A DNA stretch of 64,000 bases from Hydrangea macrophylla (GCA_033977485.1 CM066987.1:51215033-51279032); one strand, 5' to 3'; shown: positions 42,899 through 53,340, counted from the stretch's first letter. Program-made: numbers and translations. The notes: generated by a model from the sequence alone, not told the origin.

Positions 42899-45616
42899 CT
42901 ATAAATATTCTCCTATAGTCACATATGGTATATGTGCAATCTTGTAATAGTCGGCACCACCACAATGTTCTCGGAGGGACATAATAATTTCATCTCTCAT
43001 GCTTATTAAGTTCAGTTTCTTGAGGCTTCTCATGTTTGCCATTTCTGCAGGAAGAACATTTAGTCTCTTGCATTTAATTAGGGACAAGGATCTTAGGTTT
43101 GTAAAAGCTCCAGTCCTCACTTCCCAGTACATCAATTGAGTTAATTGAATTACTAACTCTTCAAGCTCAAGAAATCCATCTTTCTTGCAACACATAGTAT
43201 CTCCCAAATAGTAGTCTCTTAGCAGTCTGAGAATTTTGAGCTTTGGCAATTCCATCAAAATTTCACACGGATCTTCCGTAAGACGAGATTCTTGTAAGAA
43301 CAACTTGGTGAGGTTTGATGGAAAATCCCTCAAAGTGGGAAGCTTTTCCATGCGCCCGAGCATATACACCTTGTAAAGATTGTGATGGTCTCCCAATTTT
43401 AGTGTTGGGATTGTTTCACCTTCTATCCACAAGGAATGCAAGTGGTCTAGCTTTGATAAGGAGTATTCAAGCCCTTCAATATGCGTCCTCAGAACACTAC
43501 CGATTCCCAAATGGTGAAGGTTGGTAAGCATCTCAAACGAAGATGAAATCCAATCACCAGCAACTATGCCAGTGAGTGTCTCGAGATTTCTCAAATTTTG
43601 TAAAGTCTCGAGCTTGGGGAATTTAACTAGACTTTCACAAAAAACTTCTGAAGATTGGACGAAAAACTCACCCATGCACAAATGTCTCAAGGCTCGGTGG
43701 TTCGAGAGGTTCTTGGGTAAGTTTTTGCAGTTGGTTTCTCTGATGTCAAGTGTACGGAGATTCAAAAGGTTGCCAACGGAGTCTGGGAGTTCTTTTAAGT
43801 CTGTTTTCCTTAGTCCAAGATACCTCAAATGAACAAGTTTTCCAATCTGACCTGGTAAATGAGATAGACTTACCCCCTCTAGATCTATGACTCTGAGATA
43901 TTTTGCATTGTTGAACACATTCCTGAGGTAGCCTTTTGGATGTTCTTTATTAGCAAATCTTAGGAGAGTACGCAAATGGCTAAAAGGAAGACTCTCGCTA
44001 AGGCTATCATAATAGACAACTAAACGACGCACAGCTATAGAGAACAATGACTCACCGTGCAAATAAACTTCAAAGAACTTACCTTCCTTGGCTTCAAAGA
44101 TGGCAAATTCTCTAAGAAGATCATGTATTCGGCAAGCTTTGACCCGTCCATTAAAACTCTTCTTCGCCACTTGAATCATGCTTCTCTGAATCAACTCCCC
44201 CATGTAATCCTCAGCAACGTCCTCCATGGTTTCAACTCCTCTATGTTGGATAAAACCTTCTGCTATCCACAACCTGATCAACTTTTTGGTTGAGAATTCG
44301 TAATCTTCGAGAAAAACACCACAGTAGAGAAAGCACGGCTTCAAGTAATAAGGCAGATCATTATAGCTCAAACCCATAATCTCAGAAATATGATTATGGC
44401 CTTCTTGCAGTTGCCAGTTTACACTCTTGTACACTTTTTCCCATTCCCTTGGTACCTTTTCCTTCCGCGACAACATGCCTCCCAAAACAATGATGGCAAG
44501 GGGCAATCCGCCACACTTGGCCACAATTTGCTTTCCCCATCTCTCCAGCTCGGGAGGGCAACTTACTTTGGTGTTACCAAGGAACGCTTTCTTGCAGAAG
44601 AGCTCCCAACACTTGTTTTCTGGTAAAAATTTAAGCTCATGAGGAACAGTTGAACCATCCGCGTAAAGGGCTACTTCTTTATTTCGAGTAGTTAGCATCA
44701 CTCTGCTTCCATTCATCCCATCTGGCAAGACGGGTAAAATATCATCCCATCCTTCCATGGTCCACAAGTCATCCACCACAATAAGGTATTGCCTATCCTT
44801 TAGATATTCACCGAGCTTCATTCTCAAGTTTCCGATACTCATATGTTCCACCACGTCCATCTCATCACTAGGAAGAACCATAATAGTTTGAATCAAGTTC
44901 AACATCAATACTCTCAAATTGTATTCTTGTGACACGGATATCCACGCATGGCATTTGAAAATCCCCTTAACACTGCCATAAACTTTCTTTGCAAGAGTGG
45001 TCTTGCCAAGGCCTCCCATTCCAACAATAGAAATAACGGATCGGCGCTTATCACCCCCCGGCGCAATCAACCGCCGAACTATAGATCTTATGTCTTCTTC
45101 AATCCCTACAACATCTGTTTCCTCCACAAAGTTTATGACCCTTTCATTCCTAGGGGGGTAGGAAGAACTTGAACTTGAGGCTTCATGACCTTCTTGAATG
45201 TTGCTAACTCCATATTTTGATTTGTTGGCTGATATTTCTTCAAACTTCGCCTTGATCTCTCTGATTTGTTTGCCAAACCCATGGAGGCTTTTAAATTTAG
45301 TTATCGGTCGAAAAACTCTTCTGGCTGTTGAGAAACGGCGGTTATGGTAATGTTTTCTTCCATAGTGTGTATGAAAGATAAAATCGTCTATAATGTCTTC
45401 CGCATCAAAAAGAGCATCTCTTACTTGGCTTACCCAAATTTTCACCCTTTCGTTCTCTCTGCTTTTTTTATCGGCATCTTTGAGGAAGGATCGGATCCAT
45501 TGGAGTTGACTCTCTAGAGAAGTGATCTCCGTTTTCACCCCGAAAACCAAATCTGATTCGTATGTTAACAAATCGTTCAGCTTTTGTAGGAAAAATGCCA
45601 CAGCACTCTCAGCCAT
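42899..45616 (-). CDS. CC-NB-ARC-LRR disease-resistance protein (CNL), intact
   Basis: A single exon of 905 codons, within the usual CNL size range. The N-terminal coiled coil (1-130) has the EDVID-type motif DAEDIIDDF (71-79). NB-ARC: P-loop GMGGLGKTT (199-207), RNBS-A FKCHAWISVSQ, kinase-2 LIVVDDLW (278-285), RNBS-B GSRVMLTTR, GLPLAIIV (370-377) and an MHD-type motif written RIHDL (496-500). LRRs follow (about 530-900), with LRYLGLRKTDLKELP and similar repeats. The pattern resembles the RPP8/RPP13-type CNLs. Such proteins are cytosolic or membrane-associated sensors that switch from ADP- to ATP-bound form on pathogen recognition. No stop or frameshift is seen. MHD written as IHD could affect autoinhibition. 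The start is the first Met of the conserved MAESAV opening. Confidence 0.95.
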   Translation of the reverse strand: MAESAVAFFLQKLNDLLTYESDLVFGVKTEITSLESQLQWIRSFLKDADKKSRENERVKIWVSQVRDALFDAEDIIDDFIFHTHYGRKHYHNRRFSTARRVFRPITKFKSLHGFGKQIREIKAKFEEISANKSKYGVSNIQEGHEASSSSSSYPPRNERVINFVEETDVVGIEEDIRSIVRRLIAPGGDKRRSVISIVGMGGLGKTTLAKKVYGSVKGIFKCHAWISVSQEYNLRVLMLNLIQTIMVLPSDEMDVVEHMSIGNLRMKLGEYLKDRQYLIVVDDLWTMEGWDDILPVLPDGMNGSRVMLTTRNKEVALYADGSTVPHELKFLPENKCWELFCKKAFLGNTKVSCPPELERWGKQIVAKCGGLPLAIIVLGGMLSRKEKVPREWEKVYKSVNWQLQEGHNHISEIMGLSYNDLPYYLKPCFLYCGVFLEDYEFSTKKLIRLWIAEGFIQHRGVETMEDVAEDYMGELIQRSMIQVAKKSFNGRVKACRIHDLLREFAIFEAKEGKFFEVYLHGESLFSIAVRRLVVYYDSLSESLPFSHLRTLLRFANKEHPKGYLRNVFNNAKYLRVIDLEGVSLSHLPGQIGKLVHLRYLGLRKTDLKELPDSVGNLLNLRTLDIRETNCKNLPKNLSNHRALRHLCMGEFFVQSSEVFCESLVKFPKLETLQNLRNLETLTGIVAGDWISSSFEMLTNLHHLGIGSVLRTHIEGLEYSLSKLDHLHSLWIEGETIPTLKLGDHHNLYKVYMLGRMEKLPTLRDFPSNLTKLFLQESRLTEDPCEILMELPKLKILRLLRDYYLGDTMCCKKDGFLELEELVIQLTQLMYWEVRTGAFTNLRSLSLIKCKRLNVLPAEMANMRSLKKLNLISMRDEIIMSLREHCGGADYYKIAHIPYVTIGEYL

Positions 45617-45751
45617 GCTTATTGCTTATCTTTTTCTTTTGCTAAATCTAACTTAAGTATTTCCTTCTTCTTAATGTTTATTGGCCTCCACATTTTTTTT
45701 TTGTTTTTTGCTTTGATACACATTTTCAATGTGTGTCCCTACTAAAGGTAC
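45617..45751 (-). promoter_or_regulatory. Proximal upstream region of the resistance gene
   Basis: 135 bp between the start codon and the MITE at 45761. It is T-rich on the plus strand, and I see no clear TATA box. The upstream MITE is close enough to lie in the promoter; that is inference. Confidence 0.3.
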
Positions 45752-45760
45752 CATTAAGAG

Positions 45761-45890
45761 GAGAAATTATTCCATGTGACGGGTTTTGGTACAATGGATT
45801 ATTGTGGATCGTTGGATTTATTGGGATTTATAAGATCAACGTTCCACAATAATCGATCACACCAAAACCAGTCACACGGGATAATTTCAC
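45761..45890. mobile_element. Mutator-type MITE with 9-bp target duplication
   Basis: Arms GAAATTATTCCATGTGAC and, on the right reversed, GAAATTATCCCGTGTGAC continue through GGTTTTGGT. Flanks are CATTAAGAG (45752-45760) and CATTAGGAG (45891-45899), 8 of 9 identical. It lies 145 bp upstream of the resistance gene start. Confidence 0.7.
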
Positions 45891-46009
45891 CATTAGGAGC
45901 CTTTTCGTTTCAACACCCAAAGTGACAAATCATTAGCTATATGGATTGCCAATCGCAAAAATAAATAAATAAATAAAATAGTGGTTGGAGAGAAGGTATA
46001 ACCTAGGGG

Positions 46010-46690
46010 TTGGGGGTGTACATGAGCTGAGCTGCTCAACAAGGGCTCGTGGTTCAGCTCGTATAATAAACGAGTCAAGCTCGAGCTGGAATACAAAGCT
46101 CGTTTAATAAACAAGTCAAGCTTGAGCACAAATGGGCTCAGCTCGATAAGGCTCACGAACAGTTCTATTAAAGCTCGTATAGTAGGCTCGTGAAAAATCT
46201 TTTTAATATGTTTGATAAGACTTGTTTTAACTATATATATGTGTGATAATTATAAAAATATAGTATATATATAATGCAAAGTATTTAAAATTGAAAGAAT
46301 ATTATATATATATATATGATAATTATAAAAATATATATATATAATATATGTATAATACAAGTATTTAAAATTGAACGAATATTGGCATATTATAATATGC
46401 ATAGTCCTAAATTCACGTGTCAAGTAATTATTTTAGGTAAAAAGTACATATGTATATGCCAACTGTCATGTATTGAACTTGGTCTGTGAGTTTTGGTTGG
46501 TAACTTAAACTTGCTACTAGGGGTGTACACGAGTTGAGCCGCTCAACAAGGGCTCGAGACTCGGCTCGAGAATAGCTAGACTCGGCTCAACTCAATAATA
46601 AACGAGCCAAGATAAATCTTGAACAACATACCAACTCTAAAAGCTCGACTCGAGCTTGACTCGAATTCGAAAAGCTCAGGGGTGTAACTT
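46010..46690. repeat. Two diverged copies of a GAGCTCG-rich dispersed repeat
   Basis: GGGGTGTACATGAGCTGAGC (about 46013) and GGGGTGTACACGAGTTGAGC (about 46519) each start a segment rich in AAACGAG(T/C)CAAGC and GCTCGA motifs. AT-rich DNA lies between them. They are typical plant dispersed repeats of uncertain class. Confidence 0.5.
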
Positions 46691-47086
46691 TTTGCCAATC
46701 CCTTTATTTAAATTTTATTTTATTTTTTTTTTTCTGGAGTTGCCATTGCAAAAACAGAGAATCGGATAAGTGCGAGTTTGGCATAAGTGATTACAAACGG
46801 GGCCTACGGCAAATAAGAAAACGCGTTGTTAAGACAAGTTGGTAGTCCACTAGTCCCTAACGTCGGTAGGTGGTCGAAGCAAGAAATGAATATAGGATTT
46901 TTGTTCAAAAACTCCAAAAATAGTGATGTGACAGAGATATTTTTGAAAAAGAAAAGACGACATTTTAGACTTTTGATTTCAATAATGCAATCATACAATA
47001 CAAAATTTCACACACAATACATCAGTCTTGATTTCATTGAATTTCGTGTCACACTCATATGGGATCCACTAAAATCAAGGATCAAG

Positions 47087-47335
47087 GTTACGTTTGTTTC
47101 ACAGGATTGGGGGTAGGATTAGGAGGGATTGGACTAATTGTCCATTTTAATTGAATAGTCTAGTGTTTGAGTGCGCTTAAAAGGAATGGAGTAATAGTCA
47201 TTTTAACTAAACAGTCCCCCATATGAAGGACTATCTAATCCCAAGGGAGGGTGTGGTATAAATAGTCCCAGGACTAATAATTAAAATGGACTAATTGTCC
47301 AGTCTTGAGCTTGGCAGCCAAACGTGGCCCAAGTG
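47087..47335. mobile_element. hAT-like MITE
   Basis: The left end, GGTTACGTTTGTTTCACAGG, is inverted relative to the right end, CAGCCAAACGTGGCC. Internal halves are also inverted: GGACTAATTGTCCATTTTAA and TTAAAATGGACTAATTGTCC. A clean 8-bp duplication was not found. Confidence 0.5.
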
Positions 47336-47409
47336 TACAATTTGTGTGAATCTAGCATTACTCCAGTGACCCAGTCCAAAACATTATTTCGTAGGGAACT
47401 TCTATAATG

Positions 47410-48004
47410 GCCATGCTTGTTGTAGCTTAACTAAAGAGATTATAGCTTTTAACTTTCAGATTATAACTTTTAGAACTTAGAATAAATTGTAAACCTGTTT
47501 GGTACAACTTTTCAAAAGCAGAAATTAGGTTGTAGTGGTATTTTGAAACATAAGCTATCAAATAACTTATATGTACTTGTGTATAGTCCAAAAAACCCTT
47601 AATAACGGTCTAAAAATAATTCAAAAATCTTTTTTATTGAAAATGTGTGAATTTTCAGGTTCACATCTCAATTAATAATAGGGTGTTAGTGTTACAGCAA
47701 TAGGAGAGTGAAGTTGAATAATGATGTTGTTTTTAGACAAGTGATGAGCTTCATTTAATTGGGATAATTCCTGCCAGTAGAAAATGAAACAAAGGACAAG
47801 GTTGTCCAATTAACGATTCATTAAATGCCTAATAAGCTATAAGCTGGAAGAGTACCAGCAATACAGCTTCAAATAAGTTAGCTTTTGGGCCTTAAGTAAG
47901 TTGAAAAAGCTGTATTTTCTAAAGCTATAAGTCACGGCAAACACTTCATTTCAACTTATTCTAAGCTATAACTTACAGCTTATAGGCTAAAACAAACAGG
48001 GCCG
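47410..48004. mobile_element. hAT-like MITE, about 595 bp
   Basis: The ends GGCCATGCTTGTTGTAGC and, reversed, GGCCCTGTTTGTTTTAGC are inverted. Interior pieces rich in AAGCTATAA/TTATAGCTT repeat. The flanks (TCTATAAT / GATATAAG) match only partly. Confidence 0.45.
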
Positions 48005-48024
48005 ATATAAGCATAGTGGTATTG

Positions 48025-48201
48025 GGAGAGCACTTTTGCTCACCCCTTTTTGCTCACCTAAGGCTTCACTGGCTAACATGTGTTCCATTTCAATTATGGT
48101 GATAATGCAGGAGCAAAATGGGAATAGAATGTGACACATGTCAGCCAGTACAGGCCTGTGTGAGCAAAGGTAAGTAAAAAGGGGTGAGCAAAAATGCTTT
48201 C
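48025..48201. mobile_element. Mutator-type MITE, 177 bp, 9-bp target duplication
   Basis: Arms TTTTGCTCACCCCTTTTT and AAAAAGGGGTGAGCAAAA. Flanks are GTGGTATTG (48016-48024) and GTGGTACTG (48202-48210), 8 of 9 matching. Confidence 0.7.
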
Positions 48202-48630
48202 GTGGTACTGGTGTATCATACAACCTAATTTGGTGTCAAAAAGGTATAATTTGGCACCAAATGTTGTTACTTGGTCCAACATGTTGTAATTTTGAAATCA
48301 CTTTTGAGTTTAGATCCAATTCGGCTTTCAAAACTAAACTATTGTGCGACCTAGATAATACTTTGGGATCAAAAAAACTAATTGGCTGTATGATTCAGCG
48401 CCCAAACCATTTTTAGAATATTTCCGTTTCGGCTATATCGTAGAATTGTCCTATTTTGTAGCATAAGGCTTTGTTTGATTCATCAATTTCACGAGAGAAA
48501 AGAAAGGGAAATGAAACAAGATACTGTATTTGAAATCTTGAAATCCTGAAATCCATGAACCAAGCAAATCCTAAATAAAAACATATTACGGTAAATATCA
48601 CTTGCCTTGATATTTGACCTTAATACATAT

Positions 48631-49128
48631 TGATACACCCAAAATTATGGGCAGTTTCCTACTCAGTTTGGAAGACTAATGGAAAGTGCAACTGTTTCCT
48701 AATCCAATTAGGAAACCCCCACAATTAATGTCAATCAATCCTAATACAATTAGGAAACCTACTTGATTGGTGTCAATCACATCCTAATGGGATTATACTT
48801 CCTTATCTATGTATGAGTAGGTCTCTTACATCTATAAAAGAGACCTCTCACCCCCCATTGAAGGGGCCAATAATCTGTAGTCTACACAGCACCTCTACAA
48901 AATTCACCATTATACGCATACTCCCGGCCGGTATTACTGGTAGTGCCGCCCCTCTTTGTTGGCTCACCAGGCCCGCCGGTGATCTGCTAGTGAACGTGCT
49001 CAGACACACCCGTGGACGTAGGTACCTTCATTAACAGGGCCGAACCACATACAAAAAATAGTCTCTCACTCTCTCTCCCTTTCTCCTAAATTACTTTACT
49101 TTACTGTTACCAATTTTTGGCATCATCA
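48631..49128 (+). repeat. TR-GAG element 5' LTR
   Basis: TGATACACCCAAAATTATGG to TTTTTGGCATCATCA. A TATA box TCTATAAAAGAGACC lies at about 48831. Confidence 0.9.
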
Positions 49129-49147
49129 GCTTGGCGCCGTCTGTGGG
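49129..49147 (+). other. Primer-binding site of the TR-GAG element
   Basis: GCTTGGCGCCGTCTGTGGG directly follows the LTR. Confidence 0.8.
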
Positions 49148-49189
49148 AAACGACAATTCTTCTCATCAACAAATTCTTAACTGATCAAT

Positions 49190-50581
49190 ATGCCACCAAA
49201 GAAGGGAAAGAAGGTTGCGCATCAGTCCGACCGGGATGTTCCTTCGGCCCCGGCGTCGACTGCAGCAATCCTGACATCTGAGCAAATCACCGCAACCCTC
49301 ACACAACTCTTGGAGGGCCAGCGTCAAATCCAGCAACAGATCGAAGCACTGCTAGCCCAGCAAAGCAATCCTCCAACGGCCGGGAAGCGACCCGGGAACG
49401 TTGCGTACGGTCGAGAACTAATCTTGACCAGACAACGTGCCCGAGCCAACCCGTCCCGTGTTGAGGATGCCAGAGACATCAACAGCGGGCGTGGTGCCCG
49501 AAAGGAAAGGCAGGAGCATATGGCCCGGGAATCAGTCCGGGGTCACTCGGTCAAGAGCCGAGTTGTCCCTAGGCGAACGGTTACCCGAAGTCATAGCCGA
49601 GCCCGATCCCAGAGGACAGCACCCCGCCATGAAGAAGAAGCCTCTTCCACCAACCCGACCAGTTCCTCAGATACCGGTCGGGAAGGAGTGGAAGCCCGAA
49701 TCAAGGACTTACAGAAGCAGATCGATGGAGTGGCCAAAAAGCTTGATCAAAACTGTGTTCCGAATCAAGCCAATACTGAGACAGAGTCACCATTCTCCAG
49801 CCAGATCACGAGGTTCTCCATCCCGCGCAAATTCAAGCAGCCTCGGCTAGATTCATACAACGGCTCGGGAAGCCCGGTCGACCACGTCCAGACCTACAAG
49901 GTCCAGATGGCCCTAGCAACCAACTCCGATGAGCTACACTGCCTAGCCTTCCCCAGCACTTTGAAAGGCCCGGCCATGCAGTGGTTCTACTCCTTGGAGC
50001 CCCGATCGGTCTGCAGTTTCAAACAACTCAGCAAGCAGTTCATCAACCAGTTCGCCGGTATGCATGAGCGGCCCAAGCCAGACTTGCAGCTACTGACAGT
50101 CAGACAACGGAACAATGAGTCCCTCAAGGAGTTCGTCGACCGGTTCAACCAACAGAAGCTTCAAATCCGCAATCTGAACGAGACAATTGCCATCCTAGCC
50201 TTCTGCTCGGGAGTTCAACACACCAAGTGCGCCGCGTCGTTCCACAAAAACCGACCGGAAACTTTGGTTGAGCTCTCTGAGAGGGTTGGAAAATATATTG
50301 ACACTGAAGAGTTTCTGAAGACCAAATACACCGAGCAAGAAAACAACGAGTCTTCCAGAAGTAAGCGAAAGCGAGATCAGCCCGGGAATTCTGACAGTTC
50401 TTCCAGTTCACAGCGGTCTGAGTCCGGCAATTCCGACCCGACCACCGGTTCACAGCAGTTCGGGTCAGACAGCCCCGACCGGACCTCCAGCTCACAACAG
50501 GCATGGTTCGACAGTCCCGACCTGACCTCCAGTTCACATCGATCAGGATCAAGCAGTTTCGGCTTTGCCTCCAGCACATAA
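49190..50581 (+). CDS. Gag protein of the TR-GAG element
   Basis: 463 codons, uninterrupted, starting MPPKKGKKVAHQ about 60 bp after the LTR. An N-terminal Gln-rich helix (LTQLLEGQRQIQQQIEALLA, about 37-56) and an Arg/Ser-rich middle precede the retrotransposon gag domain (about 210-385). That domain carries FKQPRLDSYNGSGSPVDHV, CLAFPSTLKGPAMQWFYSL, FKQLSKQFINQFAG and ESLKEFVDRFNQQ. A basic SKRKRDQ is followed by a Ser-rich tail with four to five SSSQRSESGNSD-like repeats to the stop. No CCHC zinc knuckle and no protease motif are present. It would form the virus-like particle that packages the element RNA. Confidence 0.9.
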   Translation: MPPKKGKKVAHQSDRDVPSAPASTAAILTSEQITATLTQLLEGQRQIQQQIEALLAQQSNPPTAGKRPGNVAYGRELILTRQRARANPSRVEDARDINSGRGARKERQEHMARESVRGHSVKSRVVPRRTVTRSHSRARSQRTAPRHEEEASSTNPTSSSDTGREGVEARIKDLQKQIDGVAKKLDQNCVPNQANTETESPFSSQITRFSIPRKFKQPRLDSYNGSGSPVDHVQTYKVQMALATNSDELHCLAFPSTLKGPAMQWFYSLEPRSVCSFKQLSKQFINQFAGMHERPKPDLQLLTVRQRNNESLKEFVDRFNQQKLQIRNLNETIAILAFCSGVQHTKCAASFHKNRPETLVELSERVGKYIDTEEFLKTKYTEQENNESSRSKRKRDQPGNSDSSSSSQRSESGNSDPTTGSQQFGSDSPDRTSSSQQAWFDSPDLTSSSHRSGSSSFGFASST

Positions 50582-50689
50582 AAATCAAGAGCCCGATGAT
50601 CCTGATCCGACCCCCTGTCTCCATCATTCTAGATGAGCCCGACTACAGTGGTACTTGCCTGATCACCGCGTAAGGCTTCACTGATTGTC

Positions 50690-51610
50690 AGAGTTCATAC
50701 AAAGTCCTCGGGCCTAACCCCGAGGCATGCAAAGACCTCGGGCCTAACCCCGAGGCATCTCAAAAGACCTCGGGCTCCGAACCCAGGCACTCAAAAGACC
50801 TCGAGCTCCGAACTCAGGCACTCAAAAGACCTCGGGGTCATGCCCGAGGCACCGGCTTCGCTTAGGTCCAGCCGACGATGGGGGCAAACCCCCTAGGTGG
50901 CTGATGATGGCAAGCTTCAAAAGACCCTGCAACCACCATGTTCCAGGTCGGTTACCTACAGATCATAGCCTCTTTAAGACCCTCGTCTTAGCGAAAGCTT
51001 GGGGGGCAAGATGGCGTAGTGAACTAAACAGGTAATCACACCGGGTATCTACAGGCCTCGCGGATAATCAAGTCAAAATCTTGGACAACCCGAGCACCTA
51101 CAGTACTCAGAGGTATTAACTCCACTTAGGTCCAGACCGACGATAGAGGTGACTAAAATCTCTTAGGTTGGCCGACGATAGAGGAGCAAAAGGACCCTAA
51201 AGCACCGTGATTTAGGTCGGCTCCACCAACATGGTCAAGCTCTTCTCCCAACAGTCTTGACGAAGGCTGGCCGGGCGGAAGACAACCATCCTGGGGAGTT
51301 AACATGAAAAAAGGACCCTAGAGCAATACGCTTTAGGTCGGCTTTTCCAACATGGTAAAATCCTTCTACCCACAGCCTTGACGAAGGTTTACGGGCAGAA
51401 GATAACCATCCTGGGAGCTAACTCAAGCAAAAAAGACTCCGAAGTAGGCCGAGTCTCAACTCTCGGTCACTTCCCGAGCATTCAAAGACTCCGAATTAGG
51501 CCGGGTCTCAACTCTCGGTCAGTTCCCGAGCACCTAAAAGTCCCGAGCTAGGCAAGGACTCAACTCTCAGCCAGTTCCCGAGGACTCACCAGGCTCAGAA
51601 GCCCCGGGGC
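50690..51610 (+). repeat. Hairpin-forming tandem repeats replacing pol in the TR-GAG element
   Basis: Five units of AAAGACCTCGGGCCTAACCC with CGAGGCA arms (about 50699-50850). Two to three 118-bp units have GACCCTARAGCA...TTTAGGTCGGC and TTGACGAAGG...CAACCATCCTGGG (about 51190-51420). Three units have ACTCCGAA(G/T)TAGGCCG...CAACTCTCGGTCA (51435-51595). Arms such as CCTCGGGC and ACCCCGAGG pair within each unit. Confidence 0.75.
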
Positions 51611-51708
51611 AGCTTCCACAGGCACTCAGACAGCGGCAAGTAACATCAAACTGATTTCCAAACTTGCCCCGATATAGCATCTGGCCAATCTTGGAAATGG
51701 GGGGCAGC

Positions 51709-52206
51709 TGATACACCCAAAATTATGGGCAGTTTCCTACTCAGTTTGGAAGACTAATGGAAAGTGCAACTGTTTCCTAATCCAATTAGGAAACCCCCAC
51801 AATTAATGTCAATCAATCCTAATACAATTAGGAAACCTACTTGATTGGTGTCAATCACATCCTAATGGGATTATACTTCCTTATCTATGTATGAGTAGGT
51901 CTCTTACATCTATAAAAGAGACCTCTCACCCCCCATTGAAGGGGCCAATAATCTGTAGTCTACACAGCACCTCTACAAAATTCACCATTATACGCATACT
52001 CCCGGCCGGTATTACTGGTAGTGCCGCCCCTCTTTGTTGGCTCACCAGGCCCGCCGGTGATCTGCTAGTGAACGTGCTCAGACACACCCGTGGACGTAGG
52101 TACCTTCATTAACAGGGCCGAACCACATACAAAAAATAGTCTCTCACTCTCTCTCCCTTTCTCCTAAATTACTTTACTTTACTGTTACCAATTTTTGGCA
52201 TCATCA
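51709..52206 (+). repeat. TR-GAG element 3' LTR
   Basis: 498 bp, matching the 5' LTR throughout by eye. The 73-codon frame inside both LTRs is a repeat artefact. Confidence 0.9.
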
Positions 52207-52211
52207 CATAT

Positions 52212-53025
52212 AGCTTTCCTTATTTTTCTGAAATCTGGCTTACCTCACCTTCATAGCAAACCAGTAAAAAATTTAACAGAATACATATAAATACTTACAT
52301 ATATATATATATATACATATTGGTTCATTGGTTGTGTAATGCAGGGGCGGATGTATTAATTTTAGAAAAATTGCTTATATACCTCAAAAGAAATTACATT
52401 TTTATACTCAAACCCCCCTAAAATTTAGAAACTCATTATTTTCTTTTAATTTTTGAGTTTTGAAAAATTCTACAATACATTCAAGCATAATACATTCAAT
52501 TTATTGGTCTCAATTTGAAGTAATAAAGGCGTCATTTTGTTGTACCTTTGGTACCATTTAGTATTAACTTTTCTTATGTATTATTTGATAATTAAAATGT
52601 GCATCTAGTTGTAATTTTTAGGTGCTATTTGTTAACTACAACTTTATATTGGATGGTAATAGGCCCCAAAAATGTTGTAACTTTGATATCTGTATCATAC
52701 AATAGGAGAATTTTTTTTTTTGAGTTTTTGTATTAACGTGTATAGGATTATCTTATATAATCTACACTAAGAACATGTATAAATGCTCCCCTCCCCCCGC
52801 AAACCTTTTAAAAAAAAAAAAAGAAAAAAAGGAAAAAAGGCCCCACGGTTACTGCATCGAACCCTTATATAGTCAACTACCCCAAATCCCCAACTTAAAA
52901 TTTCTAGATCTACCCGTGTAATGTTTGATCTTGGATTATCTAATGGATGATCTGACCTTAGATAACAGACAGAGCCTGGTGATTCGAAGGGGTGTCCGCT
53001 AGAGAGTGGGAAGTGGTACTCAAAT
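52212..53025. other. AT-rich spacer, no gene recognised
   Basis: It includes a (TA)n run at about 52300, an A-rich tract at about 52810-52836, and scattered degenerate repeat-like sequence. Confidence 0.4.
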
Positions 53026-53029
53026 TCAA

Positions 53030-53340
53030 ATTGGCCATGATCCGTGGATACCGATGTGATGCCTATGTCGTTCAAAGTCGTGTCACCTTTAAACGATGAG
53101 GTTAAGAATGAGCTTGTTCACTCTTTTATCGATGAGAGTGGACCATATTGGAAAGAAGACCATCTGAATGATTTGTTCCTCCCTCGTGAAGCAGAGACGG
53201 TCAGAAGCTTGCCTATTATATCCCCTATGTATGATGATAAGCTGATTTGGCATTGGGATAAGAAGGGGCAGTTTTCGGTGCAGTCTGCTTATTATGTGAC
53301 GTTGGAGATGAAAGGTACTAACCGGAATATGGGTAGCACC
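53030..53340 (+). mobile_element. LINE (non-LTR retrotransposon) ORF2 fragment
   Basis: The frame reads DPWIP...MPMSFKVVSPLNDEV, YWKEDHLNDLFLPREAETV, RSLPIISPMYDDKLIWHWDK and KGQFSVQSAYYVTLE. The motif order (W.PWLP, F.P.EA..I..IP, D.L.W...K.G.FSV.SAY) is the zinc-finger-adjacent region downstream of RT in plant L1-type LINEs. It is a 5'-truncated piece with no RT and no poly(A) tail. Confidence 0.7.

Larger units (their letters stand above)
48631..52206 (+). mobile_element. TR-GAG-type non-autonomous Gypsy retrotransposon
   Basis: 3,576 bp with 498-bp LTRs at 48631-49128 and 51709-52206 that look identical. A perfect 5-bp duplication CATAT flanks it (48626-48630 and 52207-52211). The primer site TTGGCGCCGTCTGTGGG follows the 5' LTR, and the purine tract AAATGGGGGGCAGC precedes the 3' LTR. 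The body holds one intact gag frame (49190-50581) and then non-coding hairpin-rich repeats. Protease, RT and integrase are absent. It must be mobilised by a related autonomous element. The age is recent, given the LTR identity. Confidence 0.9.

Noticed and set aside
44390..44642. Plus-strand frames within the resistance gene
   Set aside because: They are antisense shadows of the NB-ARC coding sequence.
48813..49034. 73-codon frame repeated at 51891-52112 as a small conserved gene
   Set aside because: Both copies lie in the two LTRs of one young element, so their identity reflects recent insertion and not coding constraint.
50690..50860. CRISPR-like regular palindromic repeats
   Set aside because: The units are contiguous with no unique spacers, lie in a plant retrotransposon, and there are no cas genes.
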